18,855 nt of DNA from CAZAXU01 sp964489245. GTDB lineage: Bacteria; Bacteroidota; Bacteroidia; Flavobacteriales; Flavobacteriaceae. The position numbers and the translations under genes were made by a program. Shown in pieces: positions 7,477 to 14,912 of the stretch (position 1 is the stretch's first letter; every line of letters begins with the position of its first letter). Where the stretch lies: the NCBI GenBank assembly GCA_964489245.1, contig CAZAXU010000040.1:1-18855 (forward strand), written 5' to 3'. The notes below the pieces were generated by a model. The model ran no database searches and was not told where the DNA came from. It saw nothing but the letters and a program-made list of their open reading frames with translations.

Positions 7477-8736
7477 ATGATGAAAAATTTTCTATTTAAT
7501 TTATCCGAGAGTTTCAAATTCTCATTTAAAGCTCAGAAAAACAACCTGTTAAGAACAGCCCTTTCTTTGTTAGGGGTCACCGTGGGAATTTTTTCGATTG
7601 TGGCAATTTATTCTGCCATTGATGCTTTGAACCATACGGTGATGGATTCTATGAACAAATTCGGGCAGAACACGCTTTATATCACTAAATTTAATTTTAC
7701 GCCAAATAATAGAATTCCCAGATGGAAAAGAAAAAACTTTCCTTTTCCTACGATAGATGAATATAAATTTTTGAAACATACGCTGAAAGATGAACCGGTC
7801 AAAGCGGTAACGCTGAGAATTTTTATGCCGAGAACCAAGATTAAAGTGCAAGGAAAAGAAGATTTATCTGGAGTGGAAGTTGTGGCGGATGGTCATGAGT
7901 TTATTTTGATTCAGGAATTGGATTTTGAATCGGGTAGATTCTTTAATCAATTTGAAGACGAGCATGGCAGCCCGGTTGTGGTGATTGGCAATGCAATCAA
8001 AACGGCTTTGTTTGAAAATGAAAATCCAATTGGAAAAAAAATCAGGATTTACGGCAAGAAATTGAAAATTATAGGTGTGATTAAAAAAGAAGGAGAAAGT
8101 GTAGGTCCTTCTAACGATTCAAGGATTTTTATTCCGACCAATTTTGCACGGACAATTGTTTCGATAGAAAATTCTGCTACTGCAATCATTGTAGGGCCAA
8201 AGGAGGATGCTGATATTAAAAAACTAACGGAAACCATCAGAGTGAAATTCAGAAATTACAGGAGATTGAAACCTACGGAAATCGATAATTTTTTTATCAA
8301 TAACATTAATTCCATTAAAGATCAAATTGAGAAGATGACATCCGTTTTGAAAATTGGCGGTGGTTTTTTGGCTTTATTTTCTTTGCTAATCGGCGCATTC
8401 GGAATTGCTAATATCATGTTTGTTTCAGTGAAGGAGCGCACCAATGAAATCGGCATTCAAAAAGCCTTAGGTGCAAAGAATTCATTTATTCTTTGGCAGT
8501 TTCTTTTTGAATCTATGTTGCTTTCATTGTTGGGTGGGGTTTTGGGTATTCTGTTAGTTTGGTTGGGAACAAAAATCGTATCAAACTATGCGGACAGTTT
8601 CACGATAGCTTTGACTTTTCAGAATATGCTTTTGGGAATCGTCATTTCATCAACAATAGGCATCATTGCCGGACTTTGGCCTGCATGGAAAGCAGCCAGA
8701 TTGGATCCGGTGGAAGCCATCAGGTCGGGTGTGTGA
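7477..8736 (+). CDS. ABC transporter permease, MacB/FtsX type
   Basis: The 419-residue protein has the four-helix layout of MacB-like permeases. One helix near the N-terminus (about 29-49) is followed by a long periplasmic MacB_PCD domain (about 50-285), then three helices forming the FtsX domain (about 290-315, 343-366 and 383-405). The cytoplasmic coupling stretch VKERTNEIGIQKALGAK (318-334) and the end WPAWKAARLDPVEAIRSG (401-418) are characteristic. Such permeases use ATP-driven conformational change rather than classic transport, often with LolD- or MacB-type ATPases and sometimes a periplasmic adaptor. No ATPase gene is adjacent, so the partner must be elsewhere and the substrate cannot be named. 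An AAAGGA stretch precedes the ATG at 7477, a possible ribosome-binding site in a phylum that mostly lacks them. Confidence 0.85.
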   Translation: MMKNFLFNLSESFKFSFKAQKNNLLRTALSLLGVTVGIFSIVAIYSAIDALNHTVMDSMNKFGQNTLYITKFNFTPNNRIPRWKRKNFPFPTIDEYKFLKHTLKDEPVKAVTLRIFMPRTKIKVQGKEDLSGVEVVADGHEFILIQELDFESGRFFNQFEDEHGSPVVVIGNAIKTALFENENPIGKKIRIYGKKLKIIGVIKKEGESVGPSNDSRIFIPTNFARTIVSIENSATAIIVGPKEDADIKKLTETIRVKFRNYRRLKPTEIDNFFINNINSIKDQIEKMTSVLKIGGGFLALFSLLIGAFGIANIMFVSVKERTNEIGIQKALGAKNSFILWQFLFESMLLSLLGGVLGILLVWLGTKIVSNYADSFTIALTFQNMLLGIVISSTIGIIAGLWPAWKAARLDPVEAIRSGV

Positions 8737-8772
8737 TGCGAATTATTTTTTTCAATGTTTTATCCTTAAATC

Positions 8773-9858
8773 TTACACAAAAGGAAGTTTTACAATTTCT
8801 GCGGGAACCGTGTGTTTTCTGATTTGGATAAATATTTCATTTCTTGACTTTGCTTTTTCTGTAGGAACATATCCCATTCCGATTGCTTCTTTGAGCGTGG
8901 GCGACATAGTGCCCGAAGTCACCATACCAATTTTGTTTCCGTTGGTGTCAACAATATCATAGCCGTGGCGGGCAATGCCTTTTCCCTTGAGTTTGAAAGC
9001 GATAAGTTTTTTGTTGGTGCCTTCTTCTTTTTGTCTTTTTAAATTTTCAGAATTGATAAATTCTTTAGTAAATTTAGTGATCCACCCCAATCCGGCTTCG
9101 ATAGGCGAAGTGGTATCATCAATATCATTTCCGTAGAGGCAATATCCTTTTTCCAAACGAAGTGTGTCTCTGGCACCCAAGCCAACAGGTTTTAGTCCGA
9201 ATGTTTTTCCGGCCTTGAAAAGTGCTTTCCAAATATCTTCGGCAAGTTCGTTTTTGACATAGATTTCATATCCGTTTTCTCCCGTATATCCGGTGGCAGA
9301 AACCAAAATATTTTCATGTCCGGCAAGTTTTGCCCGTGTCCATGTATAATATTTAAGGTTTTTCAAATCAGCCTTGTCTTCTGCCAACTGTTGCATCAAT
9401 TCGGGAGCACGGGGACCTTGTATGGCTAGAATGCTGTATTGGTCTGACTTGTTTTCTAATTTGATATCATAATTTTCGGCAAATCTAGTAATCCAATTCC
9501 AGTCTTTTTCCAAATTAGCGCCATTGACCACTAACATATATTTTTGTTCGTTGATTTGATAAACCAATAAGTCATCCACAATACCGTTTTGCTCATTTGG
9601 AAAACAAGAATACTGAATTTTTCCGGGCAGAAGTTTTGCAGCATCATTGCTGGTGATATATTGAATAAAATCCAAGGCTTGTGTTCCGGCTACACAAAAA
9701 TTTCCCATGTGAGAAACATCAAAAACACCAACTTTTGTTCTGACGGTTTCATGCTCGGCATTGACACCTTCATATTGAATGGGCATTTCAAATCCGGCAA
9801 AAGGCAGCATTTTTGCACCTAGAGTTTTGTGTATATGATTGAGTGCGGTTTTTTTCAT
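8773..9858 (-). CDS. gcvT: Aminomethyltransferase, glycine cleavage system T protein
   Basis: GcvT takes the aminomethyl group from lipoylated H protein, releases ammonia and transfers the carbon to tetrahydrofolate in the cytoplasm. The 361-residue length matches the family. Recognisable segments are FAGFEMPIQYEG (20-31), VGVFDVSHMG (43-52), GIVDDLLVY (92-100), SATGYTGENGYEIY (187-200) and GLGARDTLRLEKGYCLYGND (226-245). In the GIVDDLL segment, Asp96 is the expected catalytic acid. It lies 106 bases downstream of the methylmalonyl-CoA mutase gene on the same strand and converges with the permease (36 bases between stops). Other gcv genes (gcvH, gcvP) are not in the window, which is common in Bacteroidota. 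Confidence 0.95.
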   Translation of the reverse strand: MKKTALNHIHKTLGAKMLPFAGFEMPIQYEGVNAEHETVRTKVGVFDVSHMGNFCVAGTQALDFIQYITSNDAAKLLPGKIQYSCFPNEQNGIVDDLLVYQINEQKYMLVVNGANLEKDWNWITRFAENYDIKLENKSDQYSILAIQGPRAPELMQQLAEDKADLKNLKYYTWTRAKLAGHENILVSATGYTGENGYEIYVKNELAEDIWKALFKAGKTFGLKPVGLGARDTLRLEKGYCLYGNDIDDTTSPIEAGLGWITKFTKEFINSENLKRQKEEGTNKKLIAFKLKGKGIARHGYDIVDTNGNKIGMVTSGTMSPTLKEAIGMGYVPTEKAKSRNEIFIQIRKHTVPAEIVKLPFV

Positions 9859-9882
9859 AAAAATTACGTTTTAATTACGCCG

Positions 9883-9890
9883 CGAATTTA
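9883..9890 (-). promoter_or_regulatory. Weak -7 candidate for gcvT
   Basis: On the minus strand the bases read TAAATTCG, one base off TAnnTTTG, 24 bases upstream of the gcvT ATG. No TTTG is present at the usual upstream distance. It suggests gcvT can be transcribed separately from the mutase gene, but the support is thin. Confidence 0.3.
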
Positions 9891-9964
9891 AGAAAATCAG
9901 AATGATTAAAAATGATTTTGGATAGTTTTTTATATCGATTTGTAGTCTTGAATAAACCAAAAAA

Positions 9965-12025
9965 TTATCCAAGGGTTTCAATCAAGATTTCTAGCATATC
10001 AATGGCGGCTTCACTGATTTTTGTTCCGGGACCATAAACGCCAACCACACCGGCATCGAAAAGATAAGAATAGTCTTGTTTTGGAATTACTCCTCCGGCA
10101 ATCACCAAAATATCTTCTCTTCCTATTTTTTTTAGTTCATTGATTACTTCGGGCACTAGGGTTTTATGCCCCGCAGCCAAAGAGGATATGCCCAAAATAT
10201 GTACGTCGTTTTCAGCAGCTTGCAAGGCAACTTCTTCCGGTGTTTGAAACAATGGACTGACATCCACATCAAAGCCTATGTCAGCATAGGCGGTGGCAAC
10301 TACTTTGGCGCCGCGGTCATGTCCGTCTTGTCCCATTTTTGCTATCATGATTCGAGGTCTTCTTCCTTCAGATTCGGCAAATCTGTCTGCCAAAGCTCGG
10401 GCTTTTTTAAAAGAGTTGTCGTTTTTTATTTCGTTTGCATACACGCCTGTAATGGTTTGAATATTTGCTTTATATCTTCCGAAAACTTTTTCCAGTGCCT
10501 CCGAAATTTCGCCTAGTGTAGCTCTTTTTTCGGCGGCATCTACTGCCAAAGATAGTAAATTTTCTTTTCCTGTTTTTGCGGCTTCAGTCAGACGTTTCAA
10601 TATTGTCGTGACGGCATCCGTGTTTCTGCCGGCTTTTATCTCTTGCAGTTTTTCAATTTGTGTTTTCCGGACTAATTCATTATCGATTTCCAAGATGGAA
10701 ATGGGTGCTTCTTTTTCCGGTTTATATTTATTTACGCCGATAATCACATCTTTTCCGGAATCAATTCTTGCTTGTTTCTTAGCGGCAGCTTCTTCGATTC
10801 GTAATTTTGGGATACCTTTTTCAATGGCTTTGGTCATGCCGCCTAAGCTTTCAACTTCTTTGATTAACGCCCAAGCTTTTTGTGCAATTTCTTCTGTGCG
10901 TTGTTCCACAAAATAAGAACCTGCCCAAGGATCTACGGTTTTGGTAATCAGCGTTTCTTCTTGTAAAAATATTTGTGTATTTCTGGCAATTCCGGCAGAA
11001 AAATCAGTGGGTAGCGCAATGGCTTCGTCCAAAGCGTTGGTGTGTAGAGATTGCGTTCCGCCCAAGGCGGCTGCAGTTGCTTCAACAAGTGTCCTGACAA
11101 CATTGTTATATGGATCTTGCTCGGTCAGACTCCAACCGCTGGTTTGTGAATGTGTGCGCAATGCCAAAGATTTTTGGTTAGAAGGATTGAATTGTTTCAC
11201 AATCTTTGCCCAAAGCATTCTGGCGGCACGCATCTTGGCAATTTCAGTAAAATGATCCATGCCGATTCCCCAAAAAAATGAAAGTCTGGGCGCAAAAGTA
11301 TCAATGTTCATTCCGGCTTTTAATCCGGTGCGGATATATTCCAACCCATCTGCTAAAGTATAGGCAAGCTCGATTTCCGGTGTGCCTCCGGCTTCTTGAA
11401 TATGATAGCCCGAAATGCTGATGGAGTTGAATTTAGGCATGTGTTTGGAAACATATTCAAAAATATCTGAAATAATTTTCATCGATGGAGTAGGCGGGTA
11501 GATATAAGTATTTCGTACCATAAACTCCTTCAAGATATCGTTTTGGATGGTGCCCGATAACAATTCGGGAGCAACGCCTTGTTCTTTGGCAGCAACGATA
11601 TAGAAAGCCATGATGGGCAAAACAGCACCGTTCATGGTCATGGAAACAGACATTTTGTCTAAAGGAATGCCATTGAAAAGAACTTTCATATCTTCAACTG
11701 AATCGATGGCAACTCCGGCTTTTCCAACATCTCCTTTCACGCGTTTGTGGTCGGAGTCATAGCCGCGATGTGTGGCAAGATCAAAAGCAACGGAGAGCCC
11801 TTTTTGTCCGGCCGCCAAATTTCTTCTATAAAAAGCATTGCTTTCTTCTGCGGTTGAAAAACCGGCGTATTGTCTGATTGTCCAAGGACGTCGAACATAC
11901 ATTGTGGAGTAAGGTCCGCGCAGATTGGGTGCAATTCCCGCAATAAAATTTTCATGAGAAAAAGAAAGCTTTCTTTGCATTTCTTTCTTGCGGATTTTTA
12001 AATCTTGAAAATTTTTTCTTGACAT
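9965..12025 (-). CDS. scpA: Methylmalonyl-CoA mutase, large (catalytic, B12-binding) subunit
   Basis: The enzyme interconverts (R)-methylmalonyl-CoA and succinyl-CoA using adenosylcobalamin. From the ATG at 12025 it has 686 residues: a substrate-binding barrel domain (about 20-440), a linker, and a C-terminal cobalamin domain (about 555-686). The B12 motif DGHDRG (567-572, with the lower-axial His569) is intact. Tyr53 in RQYAGFS, Arg171 in MVRNTY and His208 in SGYHIQE match residues that define methylmalonyl-CoA mutases, while isobutyryl-CoA mutases differ at the first two. A longer TTG-initiated frame exists (to 12046) but would place its start inside a TAAATTTG promoter box, so ATG 12025 is chosen. 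No small-subunit gene is adjacent; the protein may act alone, like E. coli Sbm/ScpA, or have a distant partner. Confidence 0.92.
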   Translation of the reverse strand: MSRKNFQDLKIRKKEMQRKLSFSHENFIAGIAPNLRGPYSTMYVRRPWTIRQYAGFSTAEESNAFYRRNLAAGQKGLSVAFDLATHRGYDSDHKRVKGDVGKAGVAIDSVEDMKVLFNGIPLDKMSVSMTMNGAVLPIMAFYIVAAKEQGVAPELLSGTIQNDILKEFMVRNTYIYPPTPSMKIISDIFEYVSKHMPKFNSISISGYHIQEAGGTPEIELAYTLADGLEYIRTGLKAGMNIDTFAPRLSFFWGIGMDHFTEIAKMRAARMLWAKIVKQFNPSNQKSLALRTHSQTSGWSLTEQDPYNNVVRTLVEATAAALGGTQSLHTNALDEAIALPTDFSAGIARNTQIFLQEETLITKTVDPWAGSYFVEQRTEEIAQKAWALIKEVESLGGMTKAIEKGIPKLRIEEAAAKKQARIDSGKDVIIGVNKYKPEKEAPISILEIDNELVRKTQIEKLQEIKAGRNTDAVTTILKRLTEAAKTGKENLLSLAVDAAEKRATLGEISEALEKVFGRYKANIQTITGVYANEIKNDNSFKKARALADRFAESEGRRPRIMIAKMGQDGHDRGAKVVATAYADIGFDVDVSPLFQTPEEVALQAAENDVHILGISSLAAGHKTLVPEVINELKKIGREDILVIAGGVIPKQDYSYLFDAGVVGVYGPGTKISEAAIDMLEILIETLG

Positions 12026-12043
12026 AGTTTTTTTCTTATGACA

Positions 12044-12051
12044 CAAATTTA
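12044..12051 (-). promoter_or_regulatory. -7 box of the methylmalonyl-CoA mutase gene; decides its start
   Basis: On the minus strand the bases read TAAATTTG, an exact TAnnTTTG match, ending 18 bases before the ATG at 12025. The alternative TTG start at 12046 falls inside this box. No TTTG is found at the usual upstream distance, so only the -7 element is supported. Confidence 0.55.
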
Positions 12052-12087
12052 GTGATTTATGTTTGAACTGATTATTTTCTACTCAAA

Positions 12088-12119
12088 TTTGTTGAAGAAG
12101 TCAAAATGCCGTATTTTCG
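12088..12119 (+). promoter_or_regulatory. Candidate trmD promoter
   Basis: TTTG at 12088-12091 is followed after 20 bases by TATTTTCG at 12112-12119, one base off TAnnTTTG. It ends 22 bases before the trmD ATG and is divergent from the mutase promoter only about 40 bases away. Confidence 0.55.
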
Positions 12120-12141
12120 TCCTACCAATTAATATTGAATT

Positions 12142-12816
12142 ATGAGAATTGATATCATCAGTGCCGTGCCGCAACTTTTGGATGGTTTTTTTCAGCATTC
12201 TATCGTAAAACGTGCAGTAGACAAAAAGCTTGTTGAAATTGTCATGCACGATTTACACGATTACGGTAAGGGGAAATATCGCCAAATTGACGATTATCAA
12301 TATGGTGGCGGAGCAGGTATGGTTTTGATGATTGAGCCGATTGACACTCTGATTTCACGACTAAAATCAGAAAGAGACTATGATGAAATCATTTTCATGA
12401 CCCCTGATGCGCCGATTTTTAATCAATCCATAGCCAACCATCTTTCTTTAAAAAAGAATTTAATAATTTTGGCAGGGCATTATAAAGGCATAGACCAACG
12501 CATACGAGACTTGTATGTTACCAAAGAGGTTTCAGTAGGAGACTATGTGCTTTCCGGAGGCGAACTCCCGGCCGCTATTTTGACTGATGCTGTTGTGCGA
12601 TTGATTCCCGGAGCCATCTCTGATGAGACTTCTGCTCTAACGGATTCATTTCAGGACAATTTATTGTCACCGCCGGTTTATACGCGTCCGCCGGAATATA
12701 AAGGAATGGATGTTCCGGATGTATTAATGTCAGGCAATCATGCTAAAATTGAACAATGGCGAGAAGAAAAAGCAGTTGAATTGACCAAAAAAATTCGTCC
12801 TGATTTGTTGAAGTGA
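12142..12816 (+). CDS. trmD: tRNA (guanine-37-N1)-methyltransferase TrmD
   Basis: TrmD methylates G37 next to the anticodon using S-adenosylmethionine and prevents +1 frameshifting. The 224-residue protein has the SPOUT-knot signatures: GGGAGM (55-60), GHYKGIDQR (112-120) and SVGDYVLSGGE (131-141). Asp168 in TDSFQ is at the expected catalytic position (Asp169 in E. coli). The C-terminal helical domain includes RPPEYKGMDVPDVLMSGNH. It is a little shorter than proteobacterial TrmD (about 250). It stands alone here, without rpsP, rimM or rplS, and ends shortly before a convergent tRNA cluster. Confidence 0.96.
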   Translation: MRIDIISAVPQLLDGFFQHSIVKRAVDKKLVEIVMHDLHDYGKGKYRQIDDYQYGGGAGMVLMIEPIDTLISRLKSERDYDEIIFMTPDAPIFNQSIANHLSLKKNLIILAGHYKGIDQRIRDLYVTKEVSVGDYVLSGGELPAAILTDAVVRLIPGAISDETSALTDSFQDNLLSPPVYTRPPEYKGMDVPDVLMSGNHAKIEQWREEKAVELTKKIRPDLLK

Positions 12817-12839
12817 TTGCAAATAAACCTGCCGGAACA

Positions 12840-12868
12840 ATAAAATTGTTGATTTTATAATTTTTTTT
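12840..12868 (+). terminator. Weak AT-only terminator after trmD
   Basis: A 7-bp stem (ATAAAAT at 12840-12846 with ATTTTAT at 12852-12858) and the loop TGTTG are followed by AA and eight T. It sits 23 bases past the trmD stop, between trmD and the convergent tRNA-Leu. The stem has no G-C pairs, so strength is doubtful. Confidence 0.4.
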
Positions 12869-12876
12869 AAATATAG

Positions 12877-12961
12877 TGCGCACGACAGGACTTGAACCTG
12901 CACGACCTAAACGGTCACTAGCCCCTCAAGCTAGCGTGTCTACCAATTCCACCACGTGCGC
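12877..12961 (-). tRNA. tRNA-Leu (anticodon GAG)
   Basis: This 85-base class II tRNA has the acceptor pair GCGCACG/CGTGCGC, a D arm with GTG/CAC, the anticodon stem CTAGC/GCTAG around loop TTGAGGG (anticodon GAG), a variable arm with GACC/GGTC, and a T arm GCAGG/CCTGT holding TTCAAGT. The discriminator is A, as expected for leucine. CCA is not encoded (the following bases are CTA). It is last in the cluster, after the two tRNA-Lys genes. Confidence 0.95.
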
Positions 12962-13003
12962 GAAAACAAAAAAAGTCAAGCATTTGCCTAACTTAATTTT
13001 TTG

Positions 13004-13076
13004 TGATCCGGCTGAGGCTCGAACTCAGGACCCTCTCCTTAAAAGGGAGATGCTCTACCTACTGAGCTACCGGATC
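13004..13076 (-). tRNA. tRNA-Lys (anticodon UUU), downstream copy
   Basis: This 73-base cloverleaf has acceptor GATCCGG/CCGGATC, D stem GCTC/GAGC, anticodon stem TCTCC/GGAGA with loop CTTTTAA (anticodon TTT), and T arm CTGAG/CTCAG with TTCGAGC. The discriminator is A and CCA is not encoded. It is identical to the copy at 13099-13171. Confidence 0.96.
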
Positions 13077-13098
13077 GGTTTTGTTATTTCAAAAAAAG

Positions 13099-13171
13099 TG
13101 ATCCGGCTGAGGCTCGAACTCAGGACCCTCTCCTTAAAAGGGAGATGCTCTACCTACTGAGCTACCGGATC
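13099..13171 (-). tRNA. tRNA-Lys (anticodon UUU), upstream copy
   Basis: The sequence and fold are identical to those of the copy at 13004-13076. It is the first gene of the cluster and its 5' end lies about 18 bases after the -7 box at 13189-13196. The tandem arrangement suggests a recent duplication and a higher gene dose for AAA/AAG decoding, which suits an AT-rich genome. Confidence 0.96.
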
Positions 13172-13188
13172 GGTTTTGTTTAGGCGTG

Positions 13189-13219
13189 CAAATATATGAA
13201 CTATTTTATTTTATACAAA
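13189..13219 (-). promoter_or_regulatory. Promoter of the tRNA-Lys/Lys/Leu cluster
   Basis: On the minus strand TTTG (13216-13219) is followed after 19 bases by TATATTTG (13189-13196). This is an exact match to the Bacteroidota consensus with ideal spacing. It lies just upstream of the first tRNA-Lys and is the best promoter in the window. Confidence 0.75.
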
Positions 13220-13267
13220 GCTTTCAAAAAAATATTTTTAGTTTTTTTTAAGGCGATGCAAGTGAAC

Positions 13268-13297
13268 ATAAAAAAAAAGAAGTCTCTTTATAAGACT
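13268..13297 (-). terminator. Possible terminator of the xerD gene
   Basis: On the minus strand AGTCT and AGACT (13293-13297 and 13281-13285) form a 5-bp stem, extended by one wobble pair, followed by TC and a run of T. The stem overlaps the recombinase stop codon. It is short but correctly placed. Confidence 0.45.
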
Positions 13298-14192
13298 ATG
13301 CTCTGGGATGGTATTTTTTCAAGGTTTCATGCAATTTTTTTCTGTCCAAATGCAAGTAAATTTCTGTGGTAGTAATGCTTTCATGCCCGAGCAAAGCTTG
13401 GATAGATCTAAGGTCTGCACCATTTTCCAAAAGGTGTGTGGCAAACGAATGTCTCAAGGAATGCGGACTGATATTTTTTTTGATACCGGATTTCTCAATC
13501 AAATCTTTGATAATATGAAAAATCATCACTCTTGTCAATCCTTTTCCGCGCCTGTTCAGAAATAAAATGTCTTCAAATTTTTTTTGAATGGGTTGATGTG
13601 TTCTCACGTTAAAACGGTAGATATTGATATACTTTTGGGTATATTCGCTGATGGGCACAAATCTTTGTTTATCTCCTTTTCCGATGACTTTTATAAAACC
13701 TTCATCAAAAAAAAGATCGGATATTTTCAGGTCGATTAACTCAGAGACTCTGAGTCCACAGCCGTATAAGGTTTCAATGATTGCTCTGTTGCGTTCGCCT
13801 TGAGGCTTGCTTAAATCTATATTGGCAATCATTTGGTCTATTTCTTCCAAATGCAATATGTCAGGCAATTTTCTGCTGATTTTAGGAGATTCTATTAGCT
13901 CCATAGGGTTGACTTGAATATGATTTTCCAAAATGAGAAATTGAAAAAAAACACGAAGTCCGGAGAGCAATCTGGATTGCGTGGCGGGTGCAATTATTTT
14001 TGAGATGCCATAGATAAAATCCTTGATAAGATTTTCATCAATTTCGGTTGGTTGGATTGTGATTTCAAACCCAGATGTATAATTCCGAAGTTTATGAACA
14101 TCGTTGACATAGCTGAGAACGGAATTATCCGAGAGTTTTTTTTCCAACTTTAAGTAGAGTTTAAAATCTTTTATGGCTTCTTCCCAATTCAT
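13296..14192 (-). CDS. xerD: Site-specific tyrosine recombinase, XerD/XerC type
   Basis: This recombinase most likely resolves chromosome dimers at the dif site near the terminus. The 298-residue protein has a SAM-like N-terminal core-binding domain (1-105) and a catalytic domain (110-298). All catalytic residues are visible: Arg148 in CGLRVSEL, Lys172 in GKGDKQR, His244 and Arg247 in HSLRHSF, His270 in GHESITTTEIY, and the nucleophile Tyr279. Length and motifs match XerD, though XerC cannot be excluded without a comparison. The adjacent tRNA genes invite an integrase reading, but no other mobile-element genes are present and the compact Xer form argues against it. It is divergent from an outer-membrane protein gene. 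Confidence 0.9.
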   Translation of the reverse strand: MNWEEAIKDFKLYLKLEKKLSDNSVLSYVNDVHKLRNYTSGFEITIQPTEIDENLIKDFIYGISKIIAPATQSRLLSGLRVFFQFLILENHIQVNPMELIESPKISRKLPDILHLEEIDQMIANIDLSKPQGERNRAIIETLYGCGLRVSELIDLKISDLFFDEGFIKVIGKGDKQRFVPISEYTQKYINIYRFNVRTHQPIQKKFEDILFLNRRGKGLTRVMIFHIIKDLIEKSGIKKNISPHSLRHSFATHLLENGADLRSIQALLGHESITTTEIYLHLDRKKLHETLKKYHPRA

Positions 14193-14205
14193 TCGTTTTT
14201 TTTCT

Positions 14206-14213
14206 TAAATTTG
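14206..14213 (+). promoter_or_regulatory. -7 candidate for the outer-membrane protein gene
   Basis: TAAATTTG is an exact TAnnTTTG match 43 bases before the ATG at 14257. A TTTG at the -33 position is not present; that position falls inside the 5' end of xerD. Confidence 0.45.
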
Positions 14214-14228
14214 CTTCGTAATTATTGA

Positions 14229-14236
14229 CAAACATA
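14229..14236 (-). promoter_or_regulatory. -7 candidate for xerD
   Basis: On the minus strand the bases read TATGTTTG, an exact TAnnTTTG match 36 bases before the xerD ATG. It lies 15 bases beyond the oppositely facing box at 14206-14213, so the two transcripts would overlap at their 5' ends. No -33 TTTG is seen. Confidence 0.4.
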
Positions 14237-14256
14237 AAAAATTAAAATTTAAAAAC

Positions 14257-14856
14257 ATGAAAAAGTATATCGTATTATTTGCATTAGTTGTCAGTCTAAG
14301 CACTTTTGCCCAAGATTTTAAAATCGGGCTGACTTTGGCGCCTACCATCAATTTCAACAAAAAATTTGTAAAAAATGAAAATGGAGATTGGATAACTGTC
14401 GATAAATCAGGCGGTTTGGGTTGGAAAGGCGGTTTGTTGGCAGATTATAGCTTTGCAGACAATTATTATATCCATTCCGGTTTTTTGATTCATTCAAAAT
14501 CTTTTGATACGGACAATTCAAACCAAAGTTTGACAACACTTGAGATTCCTATTGCTTTGAAATTGAGAAGCAACGAAGTAACGGAAAATGTGCATATCAC
14601 AGGTTTTTTCGGATCGACTGTAGATTTGAATGTGAATGCAAAATCTAAAGTTAATGGTGTGGAAATCACAAATACCAAAGAATTTAATCCGGTTTCTTTT
14701 AGTTTTATGGTTGGTGCCGGAGCGGAATATGATATGGATTTCGGAAGTATAGGTTTGGGGCTTTCTTATCATTTGGGCTTTACGGATGTTGCCAAATCAG
14801 ATGCAGTAAAGTCAATTCCAAAACATTTATCCATTGACTTGGTATTCTATTTCTGA
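14257..14856 (+). CDS. Outer-membrane beta-barrel protein (porin family)
   Basis: This 199-residue protein has a clear signal peptide (residues 1-18, cleavage after STFA and before QDF). The mature part is full of alternating hydrophobic/polar strands, for example FKIGLTLAPTINF, GGLLADYSFADNYYIHSGFLI and FSFMVGAGAEYDM. It ends in a beta strand with a terminal phenylalanine (LSIDLVFYF), a usual signal for BAM-dependent insertion. It fits the small eight-stranded outer-membrane barrel families common in Bacteroidota. The substrate or role is unknown; such proteins are often structural or gliding/secretion accessory proteins. It is a single-gene unit with its own hairpin terminator. Confidence 0.82.
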   Translation: MKKYIVLFALVVSLSTFAQDFKIGLTLAPTINFNKKFVKNENGDWITVDKSGGLGWKGGLLADYSFADNYYIHSGFLIHSKSFDTDNSNQSLTTLEIPIALKLRSNEVTENVHITGFFGSTVDLNVNAKSKVNGVEITNTKEFNPVSFSFMVGAGAEYDMDFGSIGLGLSYHLGFTDVAKSDAVKSIPKHLSIDLVFYF

Positions 14857-14883
14857 TAAAATCATTTGATTATAATTTTAAAG

Positions 14884-14912
14884 AGCAAGCTTGAGAAAGT
14901 TTGCTTTTTTTT
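14884..14912 (+). terminator. Rho-independent terminator after the outer-membrane protein gene
   Basis: A 9-bp stem (AGCAAGCTT at 14884-14892 with AAGTTTGCT at 14897-14905, one G-T pair) closes a GAGA loop and is followed by a run of T. It lies 28 bases after the stop codon. Confidence 0.85.

Larger units (their letters stand above)
13003..13180. repeat. 83-bp perfect direct repeat carrying tRNA-Lys twice
   Basis: Bases 13003-13085 and 13098-13180 are identical, with 12 bases between them (offset 95). The repeat includes the whole tRNA and the shared flank GGTTTTGTT on the 5' side of each gene. This is a tandem duplication with no divergence yet. Confidence 0.9.

Noticed and set aside
8559..8962. 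Plus-strand frames of 87 and 98 codons across the permease/gcvT junction
   Set aside because: They overlap the ends of two clear convergent genes in other frames and show no domain.
12052..12141. A cobalamin riboswitch upstream of the B12-dependent mutase
   Set aside because: The intergenic space is about 90 bases and no B12-box-like conserved segment is visible; it is filled by two divergent promoter candidates.
12876..13160. A 94-codon open frame on the plus strand
   Set aside because: It runs antisense through the tRNA-Leu and tRNA-Lys genes; the repeated peptide pattern is just the duplicated tRNA read in the wrong strand.
13003..14192. Tyrosine recombinase beside tRNA genes with a duplicated tRNA, as in an integrative element with att sites
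   Set aside because: The recombinase has standard XerD length and motifs, only 12 bases lie between the tRNA copies, and no phage or element genes are present.
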